Below are positions 54,201-62,069 of a DNA stretch of 64,000 nt, piece after piece. Made by a program: the position numbers and the translations under genes. The number at the start of each line of letters is the position of its first letter. The first letter of the stretch is position 1. Origin of the DNA: Brumimicrobium sp041655765. GTDB taxonomy: Bacteria > Bacteroidota > Bacteroidia > Flavobacteriales_D > Crocinitomicaceae. The stretch lies in assembly GCA_041655765.1 (NCBI GenBank), contig JBBAEU010000011.1:20236-84235 (forward strand), in the 5' to 3' direction. The notes beneath the pieces are model-generated. The model ran no database searches and was not told where the DNA came from. It saw only the letters and a program-made list of their open reading frames with translations.

Positions 54201-54750
54201 ATTCGCCTTCCTTGTTTTTAAGGTTTATCTGTTTATTTTCTTGGTCTTGATAATCTTTTTGTTTTTGTTTAAAAATCTCAGCGTTTTTACTTATTCCTTC
54301 AGGAGAAGAATCATAACCTAAACTTTGTTTAGCCGATTTAAGGTTAACGCCTCCATTTGTTTCATCGTCAATCTTTTGGGCCAGTGAAGCATCTTCTTCT
54401 ATCAACAATGATTTTAAATCGAGCAAATACCTGTTTTTCACTTCGTGAGGCGGCAAACCAATGAGTTCACTATTAACTCCATTTTTTTGACGAATAATGT
54501 GTGTGCTTTCAATATCAACACGCCAGTTGTCGTCGCTTAGTTGAAAATTTCCACTTAATTCATATCCACTTGTGTCGCTACCCCAAATCATGCGTTGCAA
54601 CGCTTTTGAAGTAGTTGTTTTTCCAGAAGCATTTGGACCATAAACGATGTTAATGTGCGGAGAAATATTTTTCAATTGAATTATCTTAGACCTTAGTCCA
54701 GGCATCTTAGAAATCGTAAATTCCTTTATTTGTAGCGGTTTTTTATCCAT
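51238..54750 (-). CDS. YhaN/SbcC-like SMC-type ATPase
   Basis: 1170 residues. Walker A is GPNASGKTT (38-46). Long coiled coils (about 160-390 and 450-800) are interrupted by two hydrophobic segments near 400-445, so the protein is probably membrane-bound, as in YhaN-type proteins. The ABC signature LSSGTRVQLILA and Walker B LPLIADELLA (about 877) close the ATPase. After it comes an unusual C-terminal extension of about 230 residues, largely helical. It overlaps the YhaO-like nuclease gene by eight bases and should act with it on DNA ends. Confidence 0.85.
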   Translation of the reverse strand: MDKKPLQIKEFTISKMPGLRSKIIQLKNISPHINIVYGPNASGKTTTSKALQRMIWGSDTSGYELSGNFQLSDDNWRVDIESTHIIRQKNGVNSELIGLPPHEVKNRYLLDLKSLLIEEDASLAQKIDDETNGGVNLKSAKQSLGYDSSPEGISKNAEIFKQKQKDYQDQENKQINLKNKEGELNQKNEELKKIREAGNLVGFYKLLKQFLQANHEYKIAKSTFESFPEEMENIRQEDEQNIQNAEEKFTRENDVKTKIEDKIKGLEKKLKNLQSNKTQIPTEKVEEIRHQIKTLENLEKRLSEIKTDTANKKGKKDEIIRSLNIKNELNEWKKIDLKDLESLEDLIRETLEIFSKKVESESQISRLKNQKEQIKLQENDSKKLQDEKSLLINWIEAKLNEQTEGYSFSKILIGVLIGFIAGSFVLTAILLSQWFYFFGIFVLLFLFLLQKNSTKKSNDTQSIEDNFKKLQPNTPNWSIKDVSSALENLNTKQQLLEKNKLDFNYLENRIGELNQEKAEIDRKVEEILKKQSNWVEKLQINPGFEELNKKDVNLLLRFFKQIDELQKTSSEIEGLSAEQTELVRQIDDVLQKINNNFKKYGFQEGETSAEAQGILKTIEEELREIVETQTSIQQNNERLLDTLRNIQNHQNTKDEIFTRIGIAENEKYLLQKYTQEIPSFLKAKEEKSKKKAQLNTRKDDLKNNSLYEDYKETWDENTPIDQIDDKIRHFELEAAGYTKLFEEIKEIEAEINQIKGGNSLENALTKREEALDKVEEVYHATIQKMTGNLIIDNLKNNDESYSKSDIMKRADELFSKFTNHNYQLILGQDEKSSVFRAFDIKEKRGLSLDELSSGTRVQLILAVRLAYLESQENDIKLPLIADELLANTDDIRMPAIIETLLKISEDGRQIFYFTAQQDEVSKWKNIIKQSNSNVKLEKFQLEEEKTKQFLNEGNSLTFKDKSIIVEIPSPKNLSREAYKNKLKFDEFNILHDAVSSIHLWYLIEDLEVLYNCLTQRINTWGQLASYLKFGNIEGLTNNTIEGLKQKIQLLTFYQELEKIGKEKKIDREILENSGAVSESFIDTVSEFLKSINNSPSKLIKGLSEKKVSGFRENKAIELEEYLLENDFLPAQLPLSANEIANRLNGKINQMQMDRELANDFLNFVKGKSVK

Positions 54751-56041
54751 TTTGTTGTAAAATTAGTTCCGACAAAATACGGTTGCATTCATTTTCAATA
54801 AGGCTTTTAATTTCTTCATCGTTTCTTTCTAAATTGCGTTTTCCTTGGACGAGTCCATTAAAATAATTTCTTCTTCTTTCTTTTTGTTCTTCTTTTCGCC
54901 ATTGTTCTATTAATTTATCAAGAAATTGAGATTCCATGTTGTTTTGAATTTCAAAAATTGTTTTTGCTATTCTGCCAATTGGTGAGTTTTCTTGAGATAA
55001 ACTTTCTAAGTTTTCTATTTTCATTTTAACGTGCGTTTCAACCTTTCGGACTGAAATTTGTGCGCTTGTTGAAGTAGATAAACTCAGATTTTCGATTGAA
55101 GAAGACCATTGTTCGATGGATTGTCTATTTGTATGTTCCCCCACAATTTTAACATCAAAAATCAGGTGTTTAATATGTTCAGATTCTATTGAAATTTCTT
55201 CACTTTTATCAAAAATTGAGTCTGTAATTGCACTTCTTACTTCATTTTCACTTTCACAGTCGGAAATATCGATTTTAATTTCTTCGTAGCGAATAGGGGA
55301 AAGTAAAATGTGTTCAATTTGAATGTCATTTTTTGAATTTACCGTAATTAATAAAGGACCGTGTTCCCCTTGTTCTTTGCTACTCAATGCTTGTGGAGAA
55401 CCTGTAAAAAGTGCTTTTGGATTTTGTTCTACAACTTCATACGGTCGATGGATATGTCCCAATATCCAAAGTTGAACTTGGTTTACGGTTTGGATAAAAT
55501 CGTTTTTTGAAGTTGGTGCATACAGGCTGCCATTTATATCGACATCACCGTGCAACAATCCAATGGTTATAAAATTTCTATCCAATGTCACGTTTGAAAA
55601 TGATTCCAGTGGATTTTCAGTTATATGTCGTTTGTTAAATGACCAACCAATGAACTGAATCTTTTCTCCTTGTTGTGTTGAGAATAATTCAGTACTCCAA
55701 TTTGCATTTTCACCCAAAAGATGAATATATGCTGAGTTTGTTTGTTTTACAATTTGTGGCAACACGTCAAAATCATGATTTCCAGCAATCATAAAAATAT
55801 GAATCTTATTATCAATCAACTTTCTAAACCCTTCTTGTAAAGCACCGATAGCCTCAAAGTATTTATTGTCTTCATCCACAATATCACCCGTCAATGCAAC
55901 AATATTTACATTTTCTTGAATTGCGTACTCGACCATCTTTCCCCAAACATAACGCGTTGTTTTGTATTCGGTGTTGCTTGGGACGCCTGATGATTTTCTT
56001 CCTAGATGGAGATCTCCTGCTGCTAAAATTTTTATCGACAT
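54743..56041 (-). CDS. YhaO/SbcD-like metallophosphoesterase (DNA repair nuclease)
   Basis: 432 residues. The calcineurin-type phosphoesterase motifs are AAGDLHLGRK (D10, H12), LTGDIVDEDN, IAGNHDFDVL, LLHGDVD and LGHIHRPYE, all intact. The C-terminal region (about 260-432) is helical and charged, likely the interface for the SMC partner. SbcD-type enzymes are Mn2+-dependent DNA exo/endonucleases. It is first in the two-gene operon with the YhaN-like gene. Confidence 0.9.
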   Translation of the reverse strand: MSIKILAAGDLHLGRKSSGVPSNTEYKTTRYVWGKMVEYAIQENVNIVALTGDIVDEDNKYFEAIGALQEGFRKLIDNKIHIFMIAGNHDFDVLPQIVKQTNSAYIHLLGENANWSTELFSTQQGEKIQFIGWSFNKRHITENPLESFSNVTLDRNFITIGLLHGDVDINGSLYAPTSKNDFIQTVNQVQLWILGHIHRPYEVVEQNPKALFTGSPQALSSKEQGEHGPLLITVNSKNDIQIEHILLSPIRYEEIKIDISDCESENEVRSAITDSIFDKSEEISIESEHIKHLIFDVKIVGEHTNRQSIEQWSSSIENLSLSTSTSAQISVRKVETHVKMKIENLESLSQENSPIGRIAKTIFEIQNNMESQFLDKLIEQWRKEEQKERRRNYFNGLVQGKRNLERNDEEIKSLIENECNRILSELILQQNG

Positions 56042-56174
56042 ATTTGTGTGAGATTTTGAATTGAAAGATACAAATAATATTAGAAAGGTGCTATTTTTGT
56101 CTTCGTATTACAAGAGTAAAAACTCACACTTGAACGAAATAAACTAATTCCAAACCAAATCTCCAAGCCATTGC

Positions 56175-58574
56175 CTAAAATCCAATCGTTACTGTTATCT
56201 TTCCAAATAAGTTGTCAATCGGTTTAGGTAATTGATAAGCTCCATAACGATAGAAAGCACCAATTCCAATTCCTACGAATTGTGCCGTTAGGATATTGTC
56301 GATTTTTAAGCCAGATTCGTAAAAACCTTTTGTTGGAACAACAAAATCAAACTTTTGATGGAAATTTCTATTATTCATTTCTCCAACTCCTGCTGCACTA
56401 TACAAAACAAATTGTGGTTCTGTCCATGTGGTCTTGTTTTTTAACGGTAAGAAAGAGAAATAGAAAAACATTGAGGCGTTTCTATCTGTAAAAAATTCTG
56501 CAGGCAACATGGTTTGGAAAGTGTTTGCAACAAAAACTCCGAATTGTGTTCCTGTGCCTTCTTCAACCTGCATTAAAGTTAAAGGTACATCGCCCAAAGT
56601 AACTCCACCAGTTGCCACTAAATCGATTTGACCAACACCACGAATCCTAAAATTCTGAGAAATTTCTGTATTGAGTCGCCAATAATCATAATTGGATTCA
56701 AAAATCCCACTTATGCCTTTCGCTGCTTTTATAGTTATTTTCGGCCATTTTGATTCTAATGAAATCCGTTGGTCGTCTAACATCATGACACGCTCTCGGA
56801 TATTCCAACTAAAAACGGTACCAATTTCTGCAATGTCAAATCGCTCGTTTGCTTCTTTATCAATAGCAATTGGGACAAAACGGTAATCGTCAATAAACCA
56901 ATATCGCTTGTAGTTTCCGAATAATTGAACCTTCATGTTTGGCGTAATTAATCCACTTAAATTGACACGAGCAGTACGCTCTCTGTCCATTACATTTCGA
57001 AAAAAGTTTTTCAATTCTGTTTCATCGGTCAAGAAAAATGATTTATTATAAAAATCAGTGCCACCACGTTGGAAAATATCTTCTAAATAGCTGAATTGTA
57101 TTTTTATCTGTTGTTTTCGATACAAGTTGAATGACAAATCTCCGCCCCATTTCCATTTTTTGTCCTTCGTTCCATAAGCAAAATAACCTCCAACATTAAA
57201 GATTTTGCTCATTCTACGATTGGTTTCAACGCCCAAACCGAGTCGAATTCCTTCTTGAGCATTGTATGATATGATTCTGTCGATTGGTAAACCAAATTTC
57301 CAAATAGGAATTACACCCGTTGTTGCAATTTTTAATAGTTCGACATAACGCCCCAAATTCGCATCTTCCGCAACGCTATCAATAAAGTGATAAGTGAGTT
57401 CTTCCTTACCTGTGTATCGGTCGCCACGGGCATTTTTTAACCCCAAAGTGTCTTCAAGTGCACCTTCTACAACTTCTACTTGTACAGGATTGAACATACG
57501 TTTGGCATCGACATTAAACTTTACATCTTCAATATACAATGAGCTACGACCAATTAATTCTGTGCTGTTGTCTATTGTCAACATTGGCAAACTGATTTCT
57601 GCACTTATTTTTTTAGGAAACCATTTTAAGTCGTTTGTATATGCATATTCTTGAATGATTTTTGTCAAAGCTGAACCTTCACCAACAATAAATGGGGAAG
57701 CTATTACTTTTTCAAAAGCCCAATCTTTTGTGTTGATGTATAAAAATCCTTCTAATCCGTCGAAATTTTTATTGATTCGTGGTCGATAGCTGATTGTATA
57801 AGTTGTATCAGATGTTTCTTCATGAATCAAAGTGTCTTGTATCGTGAAGTAATATCTTCGTATTCCGCCTGGAGCAATTGGATTGATATAACTGATGCCT
57901 CCGATATCAAAAGTATTTTCGTAGAAAGAAAAAGTTTGGAATTGATTGACCAAAGCAGCGAAATAAGGTTCTTTTACCCCAGAAACATTATAAGATAAAA
58001 TCTCTTCCTTGTCAAAGTTTGGCGGATTAAAGGTACGACTTGCCCTTGTTTCTACTAAGAAAATATATTGTCGGTCGAAAAATTCTAAGCCTTTAATGGT
58101 CGAAGTATCGGTAATGGTATCTCTAATTACGCCTTCTTTTAGTTTTCCTGTAATATGAAATCTAGAGTAGGATTGATAATTAAACGAGTTATTTCGTAAT
58201 GGATTGTTATCCTTTTTGTGTTCCATTACATTTCGAATGATTCTGTGTGCTGGATTATCTGTCTTATATACAATAAATTCTTCAAGCATTTGCGCATCAG
58301 AAACCATCAACACGGTTGGCGATTTTATCAATATTTCACCCGAAATAATCGTGTCTTTATATTCAAAAAATCGGAAAGTGTAAGAGCGGTCTTTAGATAA
58401 TTCGAGTTCAATTTTTCCGTCAATATCTGCCATAAATGTAGAAGTACCATCATTTATCTTGACAAATGAAATTGGCGATGCTGTTTGAGAATCTATAATT
58501 TGAATGGTTCTAACTTGACTATTTACAGTGTTTATACCTACAAGAAAAAGTAGGATAAAAATTAGATTTCTCAT
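56175..58574 (-). CDS. DUF5686 family outer-membrane protein with carboxypeptidase-like domain
   Basis: 799 residues. Signal peptide, then a carboxypeptidase-regulatory-like beta sandwich (about 20-100, DSQTASPISFVKINDG), and a long DUF5686 region containing a C-terminal beta barrel with alternating aromatic strands and terminal KITVTIGF. Such proteins are outer-membrane parts of unknown role, widespread in Bacteroidota and often near surface-protein genes. It follows the PPIase lipoprotein gene by 14 bases, likely in one operon. Confidence 0.83.
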   Translation of the reverse strand: MRNLIFILLFLVGINTVNSQVRTIQIIDSQTASPISFVKINDGTSTFMADIDGKIELELSKDRSYTFRFFEYKDTIISGEILIKSPTVLMVSDAQMLEEFIVYKTDNPAHRIIRNVMEHKKDNNPLRNNSFNYQSYSRFHITGKLKEGVIRDTITDTSTIKGLEFFDRQYIFLVETRASRTFNPPNFDKEEILSYNVSGVKEPYFAALVNQFQTFSFYENTFDIGGISYINPIAPGGIRRYYFTIQDTLIHEETSDTTYTISYRPRINKNFDGLEGFLYINTKDWAFEKVIASPFIVGEGSALTKIIQEYAYTNDLKWFPKKISAEISLPMLTIDNSTELIGRSSLYIEDVKFNVDAKRMFNPVQVEVVEGALEDTLGLKNARGDRYTGKEELTYHFIDSVAEDANLGRYVELLKIATTGVIPIWKFGLPIDRIISYNAQEGIRLGLGVETNRRMSKIFNVGGYFAYGTKDKKWKWGGDLSFNLYRKQQIKIQFSYLEDIFQRGGTDFYNKSFFLTDETELKNFFRNVMDRERTARVNLSGLITPNMKVQLFGNYKRYWFIDDYRFVPIAIDKEANERFDIAEIGTVFSWNIRERVMMLDDQRISLESKWPKITIKAAKGISGIFESNYDYWRLNTEISQNFRIRGVGQIDLVATGGVTLGDVPLTLMQVEEGTGTQFGVFVANTFQTMLPAEFFTDRNASMFFYFSFLPLKNKTTWTEPQFVLYSAAGVGEMNNRNFHQKFDFVVPTKGFYESGLKIDNILTAQFVGIGIGAFYRYGAYQLPKPIDNLFGKITVTIGF

Positions 58575-58588
58575 CAGAATAATGTTAT

Positions 58589-59761
58589 TTATTTCGCTTG
58601 AATATCTAGGATTTTTAACTCAAAAACCAAATCCGAGTATGGTGGCATTGATGGCCCACGACCGTTTATTCCATAAGCTAAATAATATGGGACATATATA
58701 TCAATCTCCATGTCTTTTTGTGAAAGACCAACACCTTCATTAAATCCAGGAATGAGTCCTGTAACTAAGTAATCTATTTCAAAAGGTATGTTTCTATCTA
58801 CTGAAGAATCAAACTTTTCTCCATAGAAATGAGTCCCTGTATAATGTAACACAACATGGTCGCCTGCTTTAGGATTTTCGCCCGTTCCTTTTTTACGAAT
58901 TACATACACCAAACCAGTTTCAGTTTGAATTGCTTTGGGCTCTCTTTCTTTCACAATCTCATAGAAATATGATTTGTATTCTTCAGGCGATTTTGATTTG
59001 GCTATATCAACACGTACGTCATTTTGTGCTTTCAATTTTTTCATTTCTAGTTCTTTAGCCTCCATTTCTTTTTGGATACGGGTGTATTGACTTTGGAAAA
59101 CTTCTGTTGCGTTAAATTTTGTTCCTACGTAATAGATATCAACTTTTTTGATTGTATCGCCTTGTAAAGTGTTGTCAACGATGTCTTGACCTTCAATAAC
59201 TTCTCCAAAAATGGTGTGTTTGCCGTTAAGATGAGGTGTAGGAACGATTGTAATAAAAAATTGACTTCCGTTTGTGTTTGGACCAGCGTTTGCCATTGCC
59301 AATAATCCTTTTCTATTAAAATTATCGGTGGGTTTTGTTTCGTCGAAGAACTTATAGCCTGGACCTCCAGAGCCATTTCCTGCAGGGTCGCCTCCTTGAA
59401 TCATAAAATCTTGCGGTTGACCATTTGCTTTGCTGATTACCCGATGAAATTTTAATCCGTTATAATAAGGTTTGGTGAATTTAATAGAATCGACAGCGAT
59501 TAAATTTCCTTCTGCCAACCCGACAAAGTTTGCAACAGTTAGAGGAGCTTTATCTTCGAATAATTTAATGATGATTTCTCCACGGTTGGTTGTCATCTGT
59601 GCATAAAGACCTTTTTCAGCTGACTCTCCAGAAGAAAGTTTTAAATCGGTTAATTTTTCTTTCGCACTTTCATTACCTAATTCTAATTTTTTTGTTTCAC
59701 CACAAGAAGCTAATGTAAATAATCCTAATCCTATGATAATAAAGCTAATAATTTCACGCAT
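58589..59761 (-). CDS. Lipoprotein peptidyl-prolyl isomerase, cyclophilin-FKBP fusion
   Basis: 390 residues from the ATG at 59761. A lipobox LASC (Cys20) precedes a cyclophilin domain (about 50-220, FHRVI, QGGDPAGNGSGGPG, MANAGPNTNGSQFFIT), a charged helical linker, and an FKBP domain (about 285-390, DHVVLHYTGTHFYGEKFDSS, LAYGINGRGPSMPPYS). It should speed prolyl isomerisation of exported proteins at the outer membrane. GldI of the gliding machinery is a related FKBP lipoprotein, but it lacks the cyclophilin part, so I do not call this GldI. Confidence 0.9.
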   Translation of the reverse strand: MREIISFIIIGLGLFTLASCGETKKLELGNESAKEKLTDLKLSSGESAEKGLYAQMTTNRGEIIIKLFEDKAPLTVANFVGLAEGNLIAVDSIKFTKPYYNGLKFHRVISKANGQPQDFMIQGGDPAGNGSGGPGYKFFDETKPTDNFNRKGLLAMANAGPNTNGSQFFITIVPTPHLNGKHTIFGEVIEGQDIVDNTLQGDTIKKVDIYYVGTKFNATEVFQSQYTRIQKEMEAKELEMKKLKAQNDVRVDIAKSKSPEEYKSYFYEIVKEREPKAIQTETGLVYVIRKKGTGENPKAGDHVVLHYTGTHFYGEKFDSSVDRNIPFEIDYLVTGLIPGFNEGVGLSQKDMEIDIYVPYYLAYGINGRGPSMPPYSDLVFELKILDIQAK

Positions 59762-59779
59762 TTTGTTATTTTTTTTTTT

Positions 59780-59796
59780 CAAAAATAACAAAATTA
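59780..59796 (-). promoter_or_regulatory. Two candidate -7 boxes for the PPIase operon
   Basis: TATTTTTG (59780-59787) and TAATTTTG (59789-59796) on the minus strand, 18 and 27 bases before the ATG. Confidence 0.45.
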
Positions 59797-59938
59797 CAAC
59801 TCTTATTAATGATTCTTAAAAAGAAATGTATGTGAGACGCTTGAATTAAATTATTGGAATTTGATTCTGTGATACAAGTTGGGAGTAAAAAAAGGAATAA
59901 ATGGCTAGGATTTTTACAGCTTGAATAGAAGTTGAAAT

Positions 59939-60157
59939 TTAAGTAAAAAAATCTTTTACTTCAACTCCAATGGCATTGGCAATTTTTAAAAGATAAAGAG
60001 AAGTCACATTTTGCCTTCCATTTTCAATGCTACTTAAATTAGATTTTTCCATTTTTATTTCAGCGCAAACATCTAATTGACTAAGCCCTTTCTCTTTGCG
60101 TAGCTTAGCAATTTTAGCACCCAACTTTTTTAAAAATTGTTGTTCAGAAATTGTCAT
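59939..60157 (-). CDS. XRE-family helix-turn-helix regulator
   Basis: 72 residues, almost entirely an HTH_3/XRE domain (IAKLRKEKGLSQLDVCAEI, SNLSSIENGRQNVTSLYLLKI). Such one-domain regulators bind palindromic operators as dimers. A perfect 8+8 palindrome lies 33 bases upstream of its ATG, over a promoter-like box, so it may repress itself. No target gene is obvious; the neighbours are a PPIase operon and a lipoprotein. Confidence 0.88.
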   Translation of the reverse strand: MTISEQQFLKKLGAKIAKLRKEKGLSQLDVCAEIKMEKSNLSSIENGRQNVTSLYLLKIANAIGVEVKDFFT

Positions 60158-60189
60158 ACAGCAATTTCGAGAAAAAAATTACGCCAAAG

Positions 60190-60207
60190 GTTATGATGTA
60201 TCATAAC
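60190..60207 (-). promoter_or_regulatory. Palindromic operator candidate for the XRE regulator
   Basis: GTTATGAT and ATCATAAC, perfect inverted arms of 8 bp with a 2-bp centre. It overlaps TAACCTTTG on the minus strand (one base longer than a perfect -7 box) in front of the XRE gene, the classical place for autoregulation. Confidence 0.5.
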
Positions 60208-60467
60208 AGAATATTATGTTTGTCCACTAAAACGAATATTATTAATAACCATAATAAATTGAGGAAAATAAAATGGGGTATAAAAATCATTGTAAAACAC
60301 AATTCAATGTAGTAAATAAGAATAAACAAATTCACGATTTTAACAGCAAAATTTTTTAAACCTAAAGATTTCTTCGTTTAACGCACAAATTCTTTTGATC
60401 TAACCGCTTGATTAATAGTTGTATGAGTGGTGGGTTAGGGTTGATTACTAAAGTAGGTAGATACAAA
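60208..60467. other. AT-rich gap without recognised features
   Basis: I see no gene. The region between the XRE operator and the terminator of the next lipoprotein gene has only A/T runs. Confidence 0.5.
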
Positions 60468-60496
60468 AAAACCATCCCAAAAAAGTGAATGGTTTT
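60468..60496 (-). terminator. Intrinsic terminator of the small lipoprotein gene
   Basis: AAAACCAT (60468-60475) pairs with ATGGTTTT (60489-60496); read on the minus strand, the stem is followed by a T run. It lies about 40 bases after the lipoprotein stop. Confidence 0.65.
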
Positions 60497-60537
60497 CAAA
60501 ATTTTAATTTGCTCCAGTTAAAAGGTGCAATGTTTTT

Positions 60538-60861
60538 TTATATCTTACACCCAATTTTACTGCCTGCTTCAATTAACTCTGCCTCTCTGTACATTCCATT
60601 AGCAATAGCTTCATCGATTTTGGCATTGAACTTATCTGTGTTTTCAATAGCTTTTTCAAATTCTTCATAATCAGCATTTTCATCCGCAGATAATTTATCT
60701 TCAATTTCATAGAGTTCACAAAGACATTTAGCCGCAGAATCTACGTCGTTTGCGTCACATTCTTTTACAGCTGTTTCTGTAGTTTCAGATGTTCCAGCTG
60801 ATTCTGTATTACAAGCAAACATAATGCTTGTAACAAATAATCCAATTAGTAGTTTTTTCAT
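60538..60861 (-). CDS. Small acidic lipoprotein
   Basis: 107 residues. The lipobox is IMFAC (Cys17), then a Ser/Thr/Glu linker and an acidic helical domain (about 33-107) with Cys34, C46, C48 and C105 among charged residues (KECDANDVDSAAKCLCELYE). Family unknown. The cysteines may form disulfides in the periplasm. A promoter box and a terminator frame it as a single-gene unit. Confidence 0.7.
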   Translation of the reverse strand: MKKLLIGLFVTSIMFACNTESAGTSETTETAVKECDANDVDSAAKCLCELYEIEDKLSADENADYEEFEKAIENTDKFNAKIDEAIANGMYREAELIEAGSKIGCKI

Positions 60862-60894
60862 AATTAATAATTTTTATATTGTGTATTCTTTGCA

Positions 60895-60902
60895 CAAATG
60901 TA
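60895..60902 (-). promoter_or_regulatory. -7 box (TACATTTG) for the acidic lipoprotein
   Basis: An exact TAnnTTTG match on the minus strand, 33 bases before the ATG. Confidence 0.5.
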
Positions 60903-61052
60903 ATAAAATATTAAAACACACTTAATTTTTTTAACTAATTCTTGCTAAATTCATGAAAGAAAGAGCTTAGGTATCACCTTTTTATGCTTTAGGTGATGGC
61001 AAGTTTGAAGATTTTACTTTAATATACGGAAGATCTACTAAAAGCTATTTAA

Positions 61053-62069
61053 TCACAAATTCAAATCTCGGAAGCGACGAATTCCTTTAAAATAAAAAGA
61101 CCAAAGTATAGAGGTATTGTATAAGCCAGCGGAATTAAAAACAGTACTTTCTTGAATGAGTTTTTTTCGCTTTTGATGAAGTTTTGTCCTTGTGCCGTAA
61201 TATGAAAAATGTGCTTTTATAATTGCCCAAGTATGTTTTGGTTGAAATGAAAGGAGATATTTTACCCCAGCAATTCCGTCTAAACACATACGAAAAAACA
61301 TTTTTCCAAAGAGCCAGCCTCCATAATTTTTATGAATCATGTAAAGATTGTTTCTGAAATTTAGATATGTTTTTTGTGGACTTTGATAGTTTAATGTTCC
61401 TCCTCCGACATGATAAACTTTAGAAGAAGGAATTACGAAAAAAGAAAGGTTTCTTCTTTTTACTCTCCAACAAAAGTCTATTTCTTCCATGTGTGCGAAG
61501 AAATCAGGGTCAAATCCGCCAAGTGCGTGAAATGTTTCTGCTCGAACAACCATACAAGCGCCGGTTGTCCAAAAAATCTCCATTTCATCATCGTATTGAC
61601 CTCTATCTTTTTCTACTTTATCAAAGATTCTTCCACGACAAAATGGATAGAAGTTTTTGTCGATAAATCCACCTGAAGCACCTGCATGCTCAAAAAACTC
61701 TTTGTTGTGAAAAGCTAAAACTTTTGGTTGTACGCCAGCAACTTTTGGATTATTTTCTAATTTTTCTATTAGAGGAGAAAGCCAATTTGGTGTGACTTCA
61801 ACATCAGAATTAATGATTGCGTAATATTCAAATTCTCCCTCAATTTGCTTTAATCCGTCGTTATACCCTTTTGCAAATCCTGCGTTTTCTGAATTTTGAA
61901 TCATGCGAATTTGTGGATATTTTTTTAGAAACGAAACGCTGTCATCTGTCGATTGATTATCGATAACAATAATTTCAGCGTTTGGTGTGTGCTGAATTAA
62001 AGTAGGCAAAAACTGTTGTAGAAACTTTACGCCGTTCCAGTTGAGTATCGCGACAGCCGTTTTTTTCAT
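61053..62069 (-). CDS. Family 2 glycosyltransferase
   Basis: A 338-residue GT-A fold enzyme. Nucleotide-sugar region VAILNWNG (7-13), VIDNQSTDDS, and the metal site NSDVEV (87-92); an acceptor-side ED-like element is in FFAHMEEIDFCWR. Residues about 255-320 hold a hydrophobic patch that may touch the membrane. It resembles rhamnosyl- and other surface-polysaccharide transferases, but the sugar is not deducible. It begins at the base after the GWxTD stop codon, so it is in the same operon. Confidence 0.9.
   Translation of the reverse strand: MKKTAVAILNWNGVKFLQQFLPTLIQHTPNAEIIVIDNQSTDDSVSFLKKYPQIRMIQNSENAGFAKGYNDGLKQIEGEFEYYAIINSDVEVTPNWLSPLIEKLENNPKVAGVQPKVLAFHNKEFFEHAGASGGFIDKNFYPFCRGRIFDKVEKDRGQYDDEMEIFWTTGACMVVRAETFHALGGFDPDFFAHMEEIDFCWRVKRRNLSFFVIPSSKVYHVGGGTLNYQSPQKTYLNFRNNLYMIHKNYGGWLFGKMFFRMCLDGIAGVKYLLSFQPKHTWAIIKAHFSYYGTRTKLHQKRKKLIQESTVFNSAGLYNTSILWSFYFKGIRRFRDLNL

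Noticed and set aside
58589..59761. Calling the cyclophilin-FKBP lipoprotein GldI
   Set aside because: GldI is a shorter FKBP-only lipoprotein; the cyclophilin domain and the DUF5686 partner do not match.
60973..60997. Hairpin ATCACCT/AGGTGAT as terminator of the glycosyltransferase operon
   Set aside because: It pairs well but no T run follows on the minus strand, so I do not list it as a terminator.
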